Shown: positions 56,898 through 64,000 of the stretch, piece by piece
How positions within the stretch are numbered: position 1 is the stretch's first letter
Layout: each line of letters opens with the position of its first letter
Assembly: GCA_963716455.1 (NCBI GenBank)
Contig: CAVQTK010000009.1
Span: 1-64,000, forward strand
Direction of reading: 5' to 3'
From: CAVQTK01 sp963716455
GTDB lineage: Bacteria; Pseudomonadota; Gammaproteobacteria; Coxiellales; Coxiellaceae
Length of the DNA stretch: 64,000 bases
The notes under the pieces: model-generated
Database searches by the model: none
Seen by the model: the letters and a program-made list of their open reading frames with translations, nothing else
Told to the model about the DNA's origin: nothing
Position numbers and translations under genes: made by a program

Positions 56898-58534
56898 ATA
56901 GAAATGACCTCTGTCTTGTATTCTGGAGCAATTGAGACTTTTTTGTGAATTTTTTCCTTCACCGGACCTTTTAGATAATCCAATAAAAATAAATAAACAC
57001 CATTTGTCCAACCAAAACCAATTTCGTTATCGGGGTAGCCATAATAAATCTTAGACAATTCTGAACTACAACGTCGCATATCGTATTTTTCTAATATAAT
57101 ACCGTGCTTCGCAAAATCTGCGTCGATCAAATTAATCCATTTAAGAGCTATACGTCGTGCCTCTTGTTCATAGCCATAATTAGCAAGCCCTGTGACTGCA
57201 AAATACTGCAATGGCGCCCATCCAAAAGGTGCATCCCATTGCATATGGGTCACATAAACACTGGTTACAATACCACAATCCGTTTCCAAAGCTGGTAAAT
57301 TCTCTACAATTCTTTTAGCTTGTTCTGCAGAAGCAATACCAGACCATAGAGGATAAAAAGTGCTTGCATCGACATAAGGTCTGGTTTTTTTAATTTTGAA
57401 ATTATAATCAAAGTAATAACCCGTATTATTGTCCCATAAGTATCGATTAATAAGCACAACTCGCTTATTAGCTCTTTGTTGCCAAATTTGCGCTCGGTTT
57501 TTGTCTCCCAAAAGTGTATAAATTTTTTGGGTATCCACTTCCATTTTATATAGTAACGAATTGAGTGTGACCGGTGCATAATCAGTGATAGTGGCGCCGA
57601 AGGGTCCGTATTGACCGGTTAGATCAAATCCAGATTCTCTCAGTGTTCGGTCATTAGTATAAAACAACGAAGTTAATTGGTTGGTATTTTTATTATAATA
57701 AAGGTTTACATCATAATCCGAAACAGAATACTTTCGATAATAGTCTTTAACTCCATCATAAAATGTCATGCTAGTAACTTTATCTGGTATATTCACTTCA
57801 TAAGTCGGACCCTCTCCTTCGGCATAATAACGAGATAAACCTAAATTTGGAATCAAATGAGGCGGTGATGTCCAAAAATGATATAACTGCTCTATTCCCG
57901 GCAAGGTTGATTTTAACCAAGCTGTATCATGAGTTTGATTATATACAGCCAAAATCATTCCAGTCAGGAGAGGAGGTTGTGATCTTTCTAAATGATATGA
58001 GCGATTAGAATTTAAAATTTTTCCATAATATTTAATTTCATAAAGAAAATTATCCACAATATTTTTGGCAAGAACCGTGCGCTGACTTTCCAGCAATCCT
58101 AATAAAATAAAATAGCTATCCCATCCATACATTTCATTAAACTGACCACCTGGAACAACAAAAGGATAAGGTAAATAAAGTAAACCTGGAGGGATATGAG
58201 TGATGTCCGCAGGTAATTTTTGCAATTTAATTTTTCGGAAATCTTGTACGGGCATTTCTTTTTTTAGCTGTTCAGAAATTTGAGTTAAAGATTTTTTAGC
58301 AGGTATGTATACGATCCACTCTTGAGGTAAAGGATAGAGTTTAGGATCTATAGCTGCCTTCAATAATTGAACATGAGTACGAGTTAAAATGGACCAATTT
58401 TTCTCAATATAATTTAATACGGCTGTATGTGGGTTTACCTGGTTGTTGTTTTCAATAGGCGTGTTTGCAAGGCATATCCATACCCAGAAATTTAGACCCA
58501 TAAATAAGCAAAGATTTTTTAATAATCTGCACAT
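56813..58534 (-). CDS. treA: Periplasmic trehalase (GH37)
   Basis: This 573-residue enzyme hydrolyses trehalose to two glucose. The N-terminal signal peptide (about 1-24) implies export. Trehalase signature 1 is PGGQFNEMYGWDSYF (about 128-142), and signature 2 appears as QWDAPFGWAPLQYF (usually QWDYPNGWAP). DLTGQYG and the late EIGFGWTNGVYL are also family features. The last ~27 residues, from RLLSKLAAGSK on, are encoded by the inverted-repeat element at 56751-56897, so the original C-terminus has been replaced or extended. The catalytic core ends before this. Confidence 0.92.
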   Translation of the reverse strand: MCRLLKNLCLFMGLNFWVWICLANTPIENNNQVNPHTAVLNYIEKNWSILTRTHVQLLKAAIDPKLYPLPQEWIVYIPAKKSLTQISEQLKKEMPVQDFRKIKLQKLPADITHIPPGLLYLPYPFVVPGGQFNEMYGWDSYFILLGLLESQRTVLAKNIVDNFLYEIKYYGKILNSNRSYHLERSQPPLLTGMILAVYNQTHDTAWLKSTLPGIEQLYHFWTSPPHLIPNLGLSRYYAEGEGPTYEVNIPDKVTSMTFYDGVKDYYRKYSVSDYDVNLYYNKNTNQLTSLFYTNDRTLRESGFDLTGQYGPFGATITDYAPVTLNSLLYKMEVDTQKIYTLLGDKNRAQIWQQRANKRVVLINRYLWDNNTGYYFDYNFKIKKTRPYVDASTFYPLWSGIASAEQAKRIVENLPALETDCGIVTSVYVTHMQWDAPFGWAPLQYFAVTGLANYGYEQEARRIALKWINLIDADFAKHGIILEKYDMRRCSSELSKIYYGYPDNEIGFGWTNGVYLFLLDYLKGPVKEKIHKKVSIAPEYKTEVISIRLLSKLAAGSKVQGASERKTGAYTQVM

Positions 58535-58652
58535 TGGAAATCATCCTTTTAAATTAAAAAATTGACCTACAAACAGGGTCAAGTCTGGAATATTAAGTAC
58601 GAAGATTTATATCGGCCAAAATCAGCGAGTAGATAGGAATATTTCTAAAATC

Positions 58653-58739
58653 CTAAGCAAATAATTTCTGATAAGGACTTAGCCAATACTCGGGCTGCTC
58701 TTGAACAAAAATCTACTTAAAATCTCAGACTTGAACCCT
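58653..58739 (+). repeat. 87-bp duplicated fragment, copy A
   Basis: This matches 63269-63355 in the same direction at 83 of 87 positions. Both copies encode the same protein tail, KQIISDKDLA followed by TRAA and EQKST before TAA. It therefore looks like a duplicated gene end rather than a regulatory element. It sits between the trehalase and the MarR remnant. Confidence 0.8.
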
Positions 58740-58758
58740 AACTTGCCGATTAGCGAAG

Positions 58759-59237
58759 CTATAAATCAATAAGATCTTGCACCTTTGCAACCAAATTGTT
58801 CAATAAAGACAAGAGAGTTTTTTGATCGCTCTTGGAAAGGGCATCAAAAAATAATGCATCCACTTTTTCAACGATGGGTACTAACTTGGATGCCAAAGCC
58901 TTTCCTTTTTTAGTCAGGAAAACAGTCTTGACACGGGTATCCTCCTGATGTTCCTGACGCTGGATGTAACCATCTATAACGAATTTCTTTAAAGACTGCG
59001 AAACCGTCATTTTATCGAGCTTCGATTGACGGATGATTAAACTTTGGGAAACTTCTTGATGATGATTTTCAAACCATAAAGTGATCGCCAGCACCACAAA
59101 TTGCGCATGAGAGATATCTGAAAAATCCAGTGCTTTTTTAATTAAACGCTGCCAGGTGATCGGTGGTTTGCCATAATAAAAATCCTAGACTATCTTCCGG
59201 TTTGATCAAATCCAAAGGCAGAATTAGCTTTGGGCAT
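58759..59237 (-). pseudogene. MarR family regulator, frameshifted
   Basis: The readable C-terminal frame (59097-58759) has SKLDKMTVSQSLKKFVIDGY and RQEHQEDTRVKTVFLTKKGK, the MarR winged helix and wing. Upstream of it the same frame continues TWQRLIKKALDFSDISHAQF. A second frame gives LPLDLIKPEDSLGFLLWQTT, and ATG 59237 (MPKANS) in a third frame could be the start. Two one-base changes, near 59150-59160 and 59210-59220, would rebuild a normal ~150-residue regulator. It overlaps the end of the SRPBCC remnant, so the two probably formed an operon. Confidence 0.75.
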
Positions 59238-59657
59238 ATTGAACTTTCTCAATAATTTAACCAAAGAGTCCATTTCTTTCGGCGCAGATTAGCCACTTTT
59301 TTAGCCACTAACTGAACCCAAAAAAGCTAAGCGGCCCAGTGACCTTGATGGTATTTTTTATTTTTAAGCCGTCCTTGTAGTTTCTTCTAGCTCATGAATA
59401 TCAAACATTTTTGCACCAAAAAATTTGGTGCAATCCACAAATTTTTTATTTTCGATCAGCTCGGTAATTTCAACTTTAACTGCTGGTGCACCTTTGGGTT
59501 TCAGCATGAAATAATTACCAACAGCAAATTTTCCATACAACCGACAATAATCCAGGTCATCATGCCAGCGAATATAACGATCAACGTCAGCCCAAACTCG
59601 CCAAACATCTTCTTTTTTCACATTTTGATAAATTCTACTATAAGACTTGGTCCACAT
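59190..59657 (-). pseudogene. SRPBCC/polyketide cyclase-like protein, three frameshifts
   Basis: The first frame, from ATG 59657 (GGGG five bases upstream), gives SRIYQNVKKEDVWRVWADVD and VEITELIENKKFVDCTKFF, an SRPBCC fold start, and ends early at 59364. Other frames continue DGLKIKNTIKVTGPLSFF, then WVQLVAKKVAN, then APKEMDSLVKLLRK, the usual C-terminal helix of the family. Breaks lie near 59368-59380, in the A-run 59320-59325 (plus strand) and near 59282-59294. The function is unknown; the neighbouring MarR remnant suggests a once regulated pair. Confidence 0.75.
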
Positions 59658-59732
59658 GTAGCCCCCGGTTTTTGTAAAAATACATATTATATATTAATTT
59701 ACTATTACGTCAATAATTTTGTAGGAGGACAT

Positions 59733-59846
59733 TAGACTTCTTCAAACTCGCTGCGGGTAGCAAAGTGCAAGGCGCATCGGAGCGCAAAACCGGAGCATAC
59801 ACGCAAGTAATGTGAGGATTTGAGCACCGAAGCAACGCAGCAATGT
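59733..59846. repeat. Dispersed inverted-repeat element, truncated copy
   Basis: This copy is in the opposite orientation to the one at 56751. It starts TAGACTTCTTCAAACTCGC and shares the interior GGTAGCAAAGTGCAAGGCGC through GAGCACCGAAGCAACGCAGC. The second terminal repeat is missing, so the copy is truncated. The remaining ~200 bases to 60046 hold no feature I can support. Confidence 0.85.
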
Positions 59847-60046
59847 CACATAAAATTTTTCTACGTGTAATTTCTTTATGAAGGAATTGCTACAAAAAAC
59901 TGATGGATTATCAATGCCAGAAGCATTATCCCATCGAGTGTGTACTTGTCCACCGTGTGTCTTAATTAATACCAAATCAAGAGGTAGTTTGATACAAAAC
60001 TTATCGTCCCTATCAATTATATTCAACTCCGCAACCGTCGCCAGTT

Positions 60047-60544
60047 CTAAAGTGATTTTGAGGAGGGCTCGGAGCAAGTTACATTTTTTGTTGAGTAAAA
60101 AAAGATTAATGAAACTAGATTAGCAAGAAACAATATAAAAAAAGACGATTCAGGAACCTTTTCATAGGCAATAAAAATTTCCAACGCTAAAATAAAGAGC
60201 ACCACAATCCAGTTCCAAAAGCAAAAGCAGTAGTAATAACATTACTAGGTTCTTTTTCAAAGATTTTGAAAGTGAAACCAAGCATTCCAAAATAAAAAAG
60301 CAGTAAAACCTTGCCACAAAATGTCTCCGCAAAACAAAACTGGAGCTACCATGCTAGGAAAATTATGAATTTTTGTAACTTCTGCGACTAAAGCATAATT
60401 TCCAGAAACATAATGCCGACTTTCAGGCAGTATTTTTAAAGCTTTAAAGCCATCTAAAATGTTGGTAAAACAAATCCAAGAGTAAAAAGAAGACCAAAAA
60501 AACAACAAGCCTTTTTTAAGGGTTATCGTCTTAACAATAATCAT
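60047..60544 (-). pseudogene. Small membrane protein, frameshifted
   Basis: The first frame (60544-60257) has an N-terminal membrane segment, then NILDGFKALKILPESRHYVS, GNYALVAEVTKIHNFPS and GDILWQGFTAFLFWNAWFHF. After its stop, two other frames continue with further hydrophobic helices and then IFIAYEKVPESSFFILF, ending TKNVTCSEPSSKSL at 60047. At least two single-base changes between 60200 and 60257 are required. The reconstruction is a ~160-residue protein with four membrane helices of unknown function. Confidence 0.55.
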
Positions 60545-60928
60545 AAGTTATCCTTGATAACTAATTAAGCATTGGTTAATTATTAAAACAAGTTTGAATT
60601 TTTCTTTTTGGGAAATTCAAACCAAGATCATACAAGCGTAAGCTATTTTATTTATTTTACTATAATTACTTTTACTTTGGATACAGACGCATCTGGATTA
60701 ATGGTGGCCTGTCAGTTACTACGATTCCTCTCAAAATCTGCAACAACGCCGGCTTGACCGCGGCGCTGAGGTATGGACGCATAAATTGTCATGGAATGCA
60801 GCTCCAAGTACATTGGAATGGCATTTCGCTGAATAACCCGGCAGCCTAAAGAAAATAAAGAAAGGGTCCTGTGAGGCTATTGCGTTAAGTGGTAAAGCAC
60901 AATAGAATAAGAAGACAGTCAAGAAAAC
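60545..60928. other. Intergenic region with possible gene remnant
   Basis: These 384 bases have no start-to-stop gene. At 60715-60830 one plus-strand frame reads QRRLDRGAEVWTHKLSWNAA and ends WHFAE before a stop, and an overlapping frame upstream reads FYFGYRRIWINGG. This looks like the end of a decayed gene that I do not recognise. Nothing else is visible. Confidence 0.35.
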
Positions 60929-60932
60929 ATGA

Positions 60933-61633
60933 GTGATTAAATACATTGAACTGCAGCGATTGGGAAAGACAAATCCCCAAACTACCTCCTCTAAATTATC
61001 GTTTAACACCGAGATTAATCAGATTATTAACGATGCTTTGTTTTCGAGAAGAATCACCACTTATCCCTGTCGATTTGGTTTTTGTTTATGGGACTTCATT
61101 TTTTTTAGAAAAAGTGACTTCTATTCTTTCTTATTTAATAACCCATAGCTTGACTCATACCATTTTGCTTACAGGTGGTATATCTCTAGAAGGAAAAAGT
61201 GCAGGAAAATTCAAAAAGCCAAGCTCGATTAATTTACGAAAAAATCAAGAAAATTTCTGGGAATATACGCATCTATTTGGAGGAGAATTCCCAAAATACA
61301 CTTGATAATGTTATAAAAGGGATGGAATTGTTTGATTTTACTGGGGAAAATAAAATCGGATTTATTTTTCCCTCTTATGCTTCACAGCGAGGTTATTTAA
61401 CATTAAGAAGATTTTTACCTCAAGCACAAATAATACAATTTTCGTACGATGCCACCTATCCGGAGAGTGGGCACCCTATTTCCCCAGAGAAATGGCACAC
61501 TTTTGATTTTGGTAGAAGACGGGTTTGGGGAGAATTTTTAAGAATTAGGCAATATGGCCAACGTGGAGATATTGCTTATGGAGAGATAAAAGATTTGGTT
61601 GAAAAAATAGAATCATCTTTTTCAAATCGTTAA
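60933..61633 (+). pseudogene. YdcF/SanA-like DUF218 protein, frameshifted
   Basis: The frame from GTG 60933 gives IELQRLGKTNPQTTSSKLSF and breaks near 61041. A second frame carries PLIPVDLVFVYGTSFFLEK and ILLTGGISLEGKS and breaks near 61195. A third carries SQARLIYEKIKKISGNIRIY, ENSQNTLDNVIKGM and FIFPSYASQRGYLTLRRF to 61633. The acidic/Asn-Thr motifs match DUF218 (YdcF/SanA/ElyC), which act at the cell envelope. ATG 60929 is an alternative, itself out of frame. Two or more single-base lesions inactivate it. Confidence 0.7.
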
Positions 61634-61711
61634 AGAAAGATGTATATCTCTCCCCCTTACCTATTAGTAATTTACCAGTTAAAATGTAAACCAAAATGAA
61701 TCACAATAATA

Positions 61712-61742
61712 TTGACTCTCTCGTAACGCAACCCTTTATGGT
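61712..61742 (+). promoter_or_regulatory. MerR-type promoter with 19-bp spacer
   Basis: TTGACT (61712-61717) and TATGGT (61737-61742) are separated by 19 bases. This over-long spacer is the hallmark of promoters activated by MerR family proteins, and a weak inverted repeat lies in the spacer. It precedes the MerR gene at 61768, so autoregulation is likely. Confidence 0.6.
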
Positions 61743-61767
61743 GTGAAAATTAGATAGAGGAATACCC

Positions 61768-61992
61768 ATGGCGTATACAGTAAAGAAATTAGAAAAATTA
61801 TCAGGAGTTAGTATCCGTGCTCTCCGTTTTTATGATGAAATCGGGTTACTGAAACCTGCTTATTATGGCGAGAATAACCATCGCTATTATGAAGAAAAGC
61901 AACTCTTTATGCTTCAACAAATTTTATTTTTCCGTACACTTGATTTTTCTCTAGCTGATATACAGAGGATTATTAAACGATATGTCCCTTAA
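61768..61992 (+). CDS. MerR family regulator, DNA-binding part only
   Basis: The protein has 74 residues: AYTVKKLEKLSGVSIRALRF and YDEIGLLKPAYYGENNHRYY form the MerR winged helix-turn-helix, followed by LQQILFFRTLDFSLADIQRI. It ends there, whereas related TipA-like regulators have a dimerisation helix and a ligand domain (about 250 residues in all). Its end overlaps the alpha/beta hydrolase start by 11 bases. Start ATG 61768 has AGAGGAA six bases upstream. The truncation may be a real short regulator, or a recombination joint with the hydrolase gene. Confidence 0.75.
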   Translation: MAYTVKKLEKLSGVSIRALRFYDEIGLLKPAYYGENNHRYYEEKQLFMLQQILFFRTLDFSLADIQRIIKRYVP

Positions 61993-62797
61993 AAAAGATT
62001 CTAACAACAGAGTGATAGTCCCAGAAGGAGAACTCTATTTTGAAAAGATAGGAAACGGTGACCCAGTCATTCTAATACATGCTGGTTTTTCTGACCGTAG
62101 GGATTGGATGCACCAAATTGAAGATTTCGGAATAAAATATAATACAATTGTATATGATCAACGTGGCTCTGGAAATTCCTCAACTATAACCACAACATTC
62201 GCACCAGCAGAGGATTTAAAAGCTATCATAAATCACATAGAAATAGAGAAGACAATTTTGATTGGACACTCAATTGGAGGCACAATCGCTTTAGATTTCG
62301 CACTTCAATATCCAAATAACGTTTCAGCTTTAGTATTAATTGCATCTGGTTTAAATGGTTATACATGGTCAAAAGAGTACTTGGAATTGATGCAGTCAAT
62401 TTGGAGTGTACATCAACCTGAAAAAATGACAAAACAATTCCTTGCTGCACCTTTTTATGCAATTGGCATGCATGAACCAAGCATTAAAAATAATGTTGAA
62501 ATTATTACAGAAGAAAATTTCCGAAAGGTATTAACATGGAAAACCTTCGATATTCGTGACATTCATTGGTTTTTCCCTGAAGCCGTCACTAAATTAAAAA
62601 ATCTCAAAATACCTACATTTATAGTGTACGGAGATAACGATTCAGAGGATATAAAGAAAATTTCTCATGTACTGAATGAAAATATACACAACAGTAAGAT
62701 ATCTACAATAAAAAATGCTGATCATCTTATAAATTTTGAGAGGCCAGAGGAATTAAATAAACTGATTTTAGATTTTTTATCTGATTTGGAGCGGTAA
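61982..62797 (+). CDS. Alpha/beta hydrolase
   Basis: This 271-residue protein has the alpha/beta hydrolase fold. GDPVILIHAGFSDRRDWMHQ is the oxyanion region, VYDQRGSGNSS the typical loop, and ILIGHSIGGTIALDFA holds the nucleophile Ser. VYGDNDSED has the Asp and IKNADHLINFERPEE the His, so the triad is complete. The substrate is unknown. The start overlaps the truncated MerR gene, so both are probably read from the MerR-type promoter at 61712. Confidence 0.88.
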   Translation: MSLKKDSNNRVIVPEGELYFEKIGNGDPVILIHAGFSDRRDWMHQIEDFGIKYNTIVYDQRGSGNSSTITTTFAPAEDLKAIINHIEIEKTILIGHSIGGTIALDFALQYPNNVSALVLIASGLNGYTWSKEYLELMQSIWSVHQPEKMTKQFLAAPFYAIGMHEPSIKNNVEIITEENFRKVLTWKTFDIRDIHWFFPEAVTKLKNLKIPTFIVYGDNDSEDIKKISHVLNENIHNSKISTIKNADHLINFERPEELNKLILDFLSDLER

Positions 62798-62930
62798 AGG
62801 CAGAATCTCATAGGTTCTCGTTAGTATATATTTATCATGAGTAAGACATACAATCATTTAACTGAATAAGACACTGATGTCATTCGTGTAGATTATGCAA
62901 ACAAATATAGCCATAAATTAATCAGCAAGG

Positions 62931-63244
62931 CTATAAACTAGCCATTAATTTGCTAAGCAGCTCTTTCTGATCAAAAAGGATAACTACCTCCCTTGTTCCT
63001 TGTTCGGCTGTATCCGTATTTTTAACGCTTTGGGCGTCAACGATGCAGAAGCTTGTCTTCGAGTTTCTCCAACTAATTTTTTTTAAAACGTGTTCCAGCA
63101 AGCTGATATTATCTTCTTCTTTTTTGACCAGATACGAAAATACGCATAGACATTTTGCCAATCCGGAAAATCTTGGGGATCATTCGCCATTGGCAACCAC
63201 TCTTCACGTTTTATGCTATAAACTGTGCACATTAGTATATCCAT
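62931..63244 (-). mobile_element. IS5-family transposase remnant
   Basis: One frame from ATG 63244 reads REEWLPMANDPQDFPDWQNV and YAYFRIW, matching the N-terminal region of IS5-family transposases (usually LPNDFPxWQxVYxYFxxW). After a one-base shift at about 63128, another frame gives FCIVDAQSVKNTDTAEQ, the first catalytic Asp region. Then the similarity ends where KGYDAGKKVSG would be expected, and the rest of the transposase is missing. It is inactive. No terminal repeats were recognised. Confidence 0.7.
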
Positions 63245-63268
63245 GGCAAAAAAGATTTTCAACAGGCT

Positions 63269-63355
63269 CTAAGCAAATAATTTCTGATAAGGACTTAGCC
63301 AGTACTCGAGCTGCTGTTGAACAAAAATCTACTTAAAATCTCAGACTTGACCCCT
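63269..63355 (+). repeat. 87-bp duplicated fragment, copy B
   Basis: The second copy of the fragment at 58653-58739 (four mismatches in 87 bases), encoding SKQIISDKDLASTRAAVEQK before the stop. It lies 25 bases beyond the transposase remnant. The rest of the gap 62798-63503 shows nothing else I can support. Confidence 0.8.
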
Positions 63356-63503
63356 GGCCCAAGATGAGCCAAAAGTGGACGTTAATGGGTTTTAATGCGG
63401 GAGGCCCTTGGCCCAAAGCACCTTCATTCTTGCATACTTTTCAAGACAATGTTAATTTCTCTTGTCTTTCAATAAGCTTAAAATTTTTATAGGGGTTCAA
63501 GGG

Positions 63504-64000
63504 ATGAAACAAGTCATGGCTGATTCAAGCTTAGCAGATAAAATGCAAGCTTATTTGCAAGGGCATTGGCCTAAAATTTCTAAACGAAAATTACCAGCCA
63601 GTGAAGGAGAAAAAATTCAACATCAAGCGAAATGTTGGGCAGAGGAAATAACTGCATATTTAGATAGATTAGAGCTAATGCAAAAAGCAGAAGTGATCCA
63701 AACTATTGCTTCTGTATGGCAGAAAAATCGACAAAATCCTATTGCTAAAGAATACTTTGCCGCTTTAAAAGAGGCCTTGACTGGACCTTGGCAAAAATGG
63801 CAAGAAAAAATATTAAATGTGCATTGGTTGCCGCATTTGCGGATACATCATGCAGTTGATCTAAAGGAAACAGATCGATTTCAATTTAAAAAGGGGTTGC
63901 ATTCTACCCATGGAGCGGTAGTGGGCAGTAGTTTTTGCCGTTTTCACTTAGATTCTGAAGATAAAATGCCTATCAATAGCCCAATTCTAGACAGTGCCTT
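63504..64000 (+). CDS. Unrecognised protein, partial at right edge
   Basis: The frame is open from ATG 63504 (AGGGG eight bases upstream) to the end of the window, at least 165 residues. It begins MKQVMADSSLADKMQAYLQG and continues with helical, Trp/Gln-rich sequence including PWQKWQEKILNVHWLPHL and STHGAVVGSSFCRFHLD. No signal peptide or known motif is recognised. An ATG at 63516 (MADSS) is an alternative start. Confidence 0.7.
   Translation, partial: MKQVMADSSLADKMQAYLQGHWPKISKRKLPASEGEKIQHQAKCWAEEITAYLDRLELMQKAEVIQTIASVWQKNRQNPIAKEYFAALKEALTGPWQKWQEKILNVHWLPHLRIHHAVDLKETDRFQFKKGLHSTHGAVVGSSFCRFHLDSEDKMPINSPILDSA

Noticed and set aside
59742..60077. Reverse-strand frame of 111 codons as a gene
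   Set aside because: It starts at TTG, has no recognised motif, overlaps the end of the frameshifted membrane protein in another frame, and its last third is read from the inverted-repeat element.
60731..61009. Reverse-strand frame of 92 codons opposite the YdcF remnant
   Set aside because: The forward strand carries recognisable DUF218 motifs and a possible gene remnant; the reverse frame has no motif.
63043..63336. Forward-strand frame of 97 codons over the transposase remnant
   Set aside because: Its first two thirds are antisense to recognisable IS5 transposase sequence; only the tail, part of the 87-bp duplicated fragment, appears to be genuine former coding sequence.
1..64000. tRNA, rRNA genes or CRISPR arrays
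   Set aside because: I looked for T-loop sequences, rRNA-like stretches and regularly spaced short repeats and found none; weak or unusual RNA genes could still be missed by eye.

Overview
The window is AT-rich bacterial DNA. It looks like a gammaproteobacterium of the Legionellales (Legionella/Coxiella type). The case rests on a large gene with the Cys-Cys-Gln core that I associate with Legionella effector-like proteins, ankyrin-type and putative ADP-ribosyltransferase genes without housekeeping relatives, a DUF5630-like gene, an ACP-FAAL-acyltransferase fusion, and many decaying genes beside intact metabolism. The family level is inference; there is no rRNA or other phylogenetic marker here, and I found no tRNA or CRISPR array.

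Layout. 0-6 kb: a CREST/ceramidase-like membrane protein running off the left edge, a GC-richer DUF4105 gene, a hipBA toxin-antitoxin pair, and a RloA/RloB-like pair whose ATPase is frameshifted. 6-12 kb: a complete tripartite RND efflux operon (pump, adaptor, outer-membrane factor). 12-24 kb: frameshifted DUF1275 and thiD genes, then four MFS exporters interleaved with a TetR regulator, an aldo/keto reductase, a YciI-like protein, an M20 peptidase and a nitronate monooxygenase-like enzyme. 23.6-31.2 kb: a tight tryptophan operon, trpE-G-D-C-F-B-A, ending in a DAHP synthase, with a strong candidate promoter/operator and almost no leader.

31-48 kb is the accessory part: a frameshifted ankyrin-like gene, a very large effector-like gene, an ACP-FAAL-PlsC fusion, ada, corA, an unrecognised gene with an IQ-like motif, and a protein whose two ankyrin-like halves flank a candidate ADP-ribosyltransferase domain. 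47.5-54.6 kb: an Old Yellow Enzyme, a broken L,D-transpeptidase, a broken serine hydrolase, an Smr-domain gene, an ABC-F ATPase and a CPA1 antiporter. 54.5-64 kb is heavily decayed: multiply frameshifted effector-like, MarR, SRPBCC, YdcF and membrane-protein genes, an IS5-type transposase remnant and an 87-bp duplicated fragment, with intact trehalase, DUF5630-like and alpha/beta hydrolase genes between. A partial unrecognised gene runs off the right edge.

Two window-wide patterns stand out. First, a dispersed 115-147 bp element (four copies near 5.8, 37.2, 56.8 and 59.8 kb) has 17-bp terminal inverted repeats. One copy supplies the stop codon of the efflux outer-membrane gene; another supplies the last ~27 codons of the trehalase. 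Second, single-base frameshifts are concentrated in about a dozen genes while some 18 kb of transport and tryptophan genes has none, which favours real decay of dispensable genes over random sequencing error.
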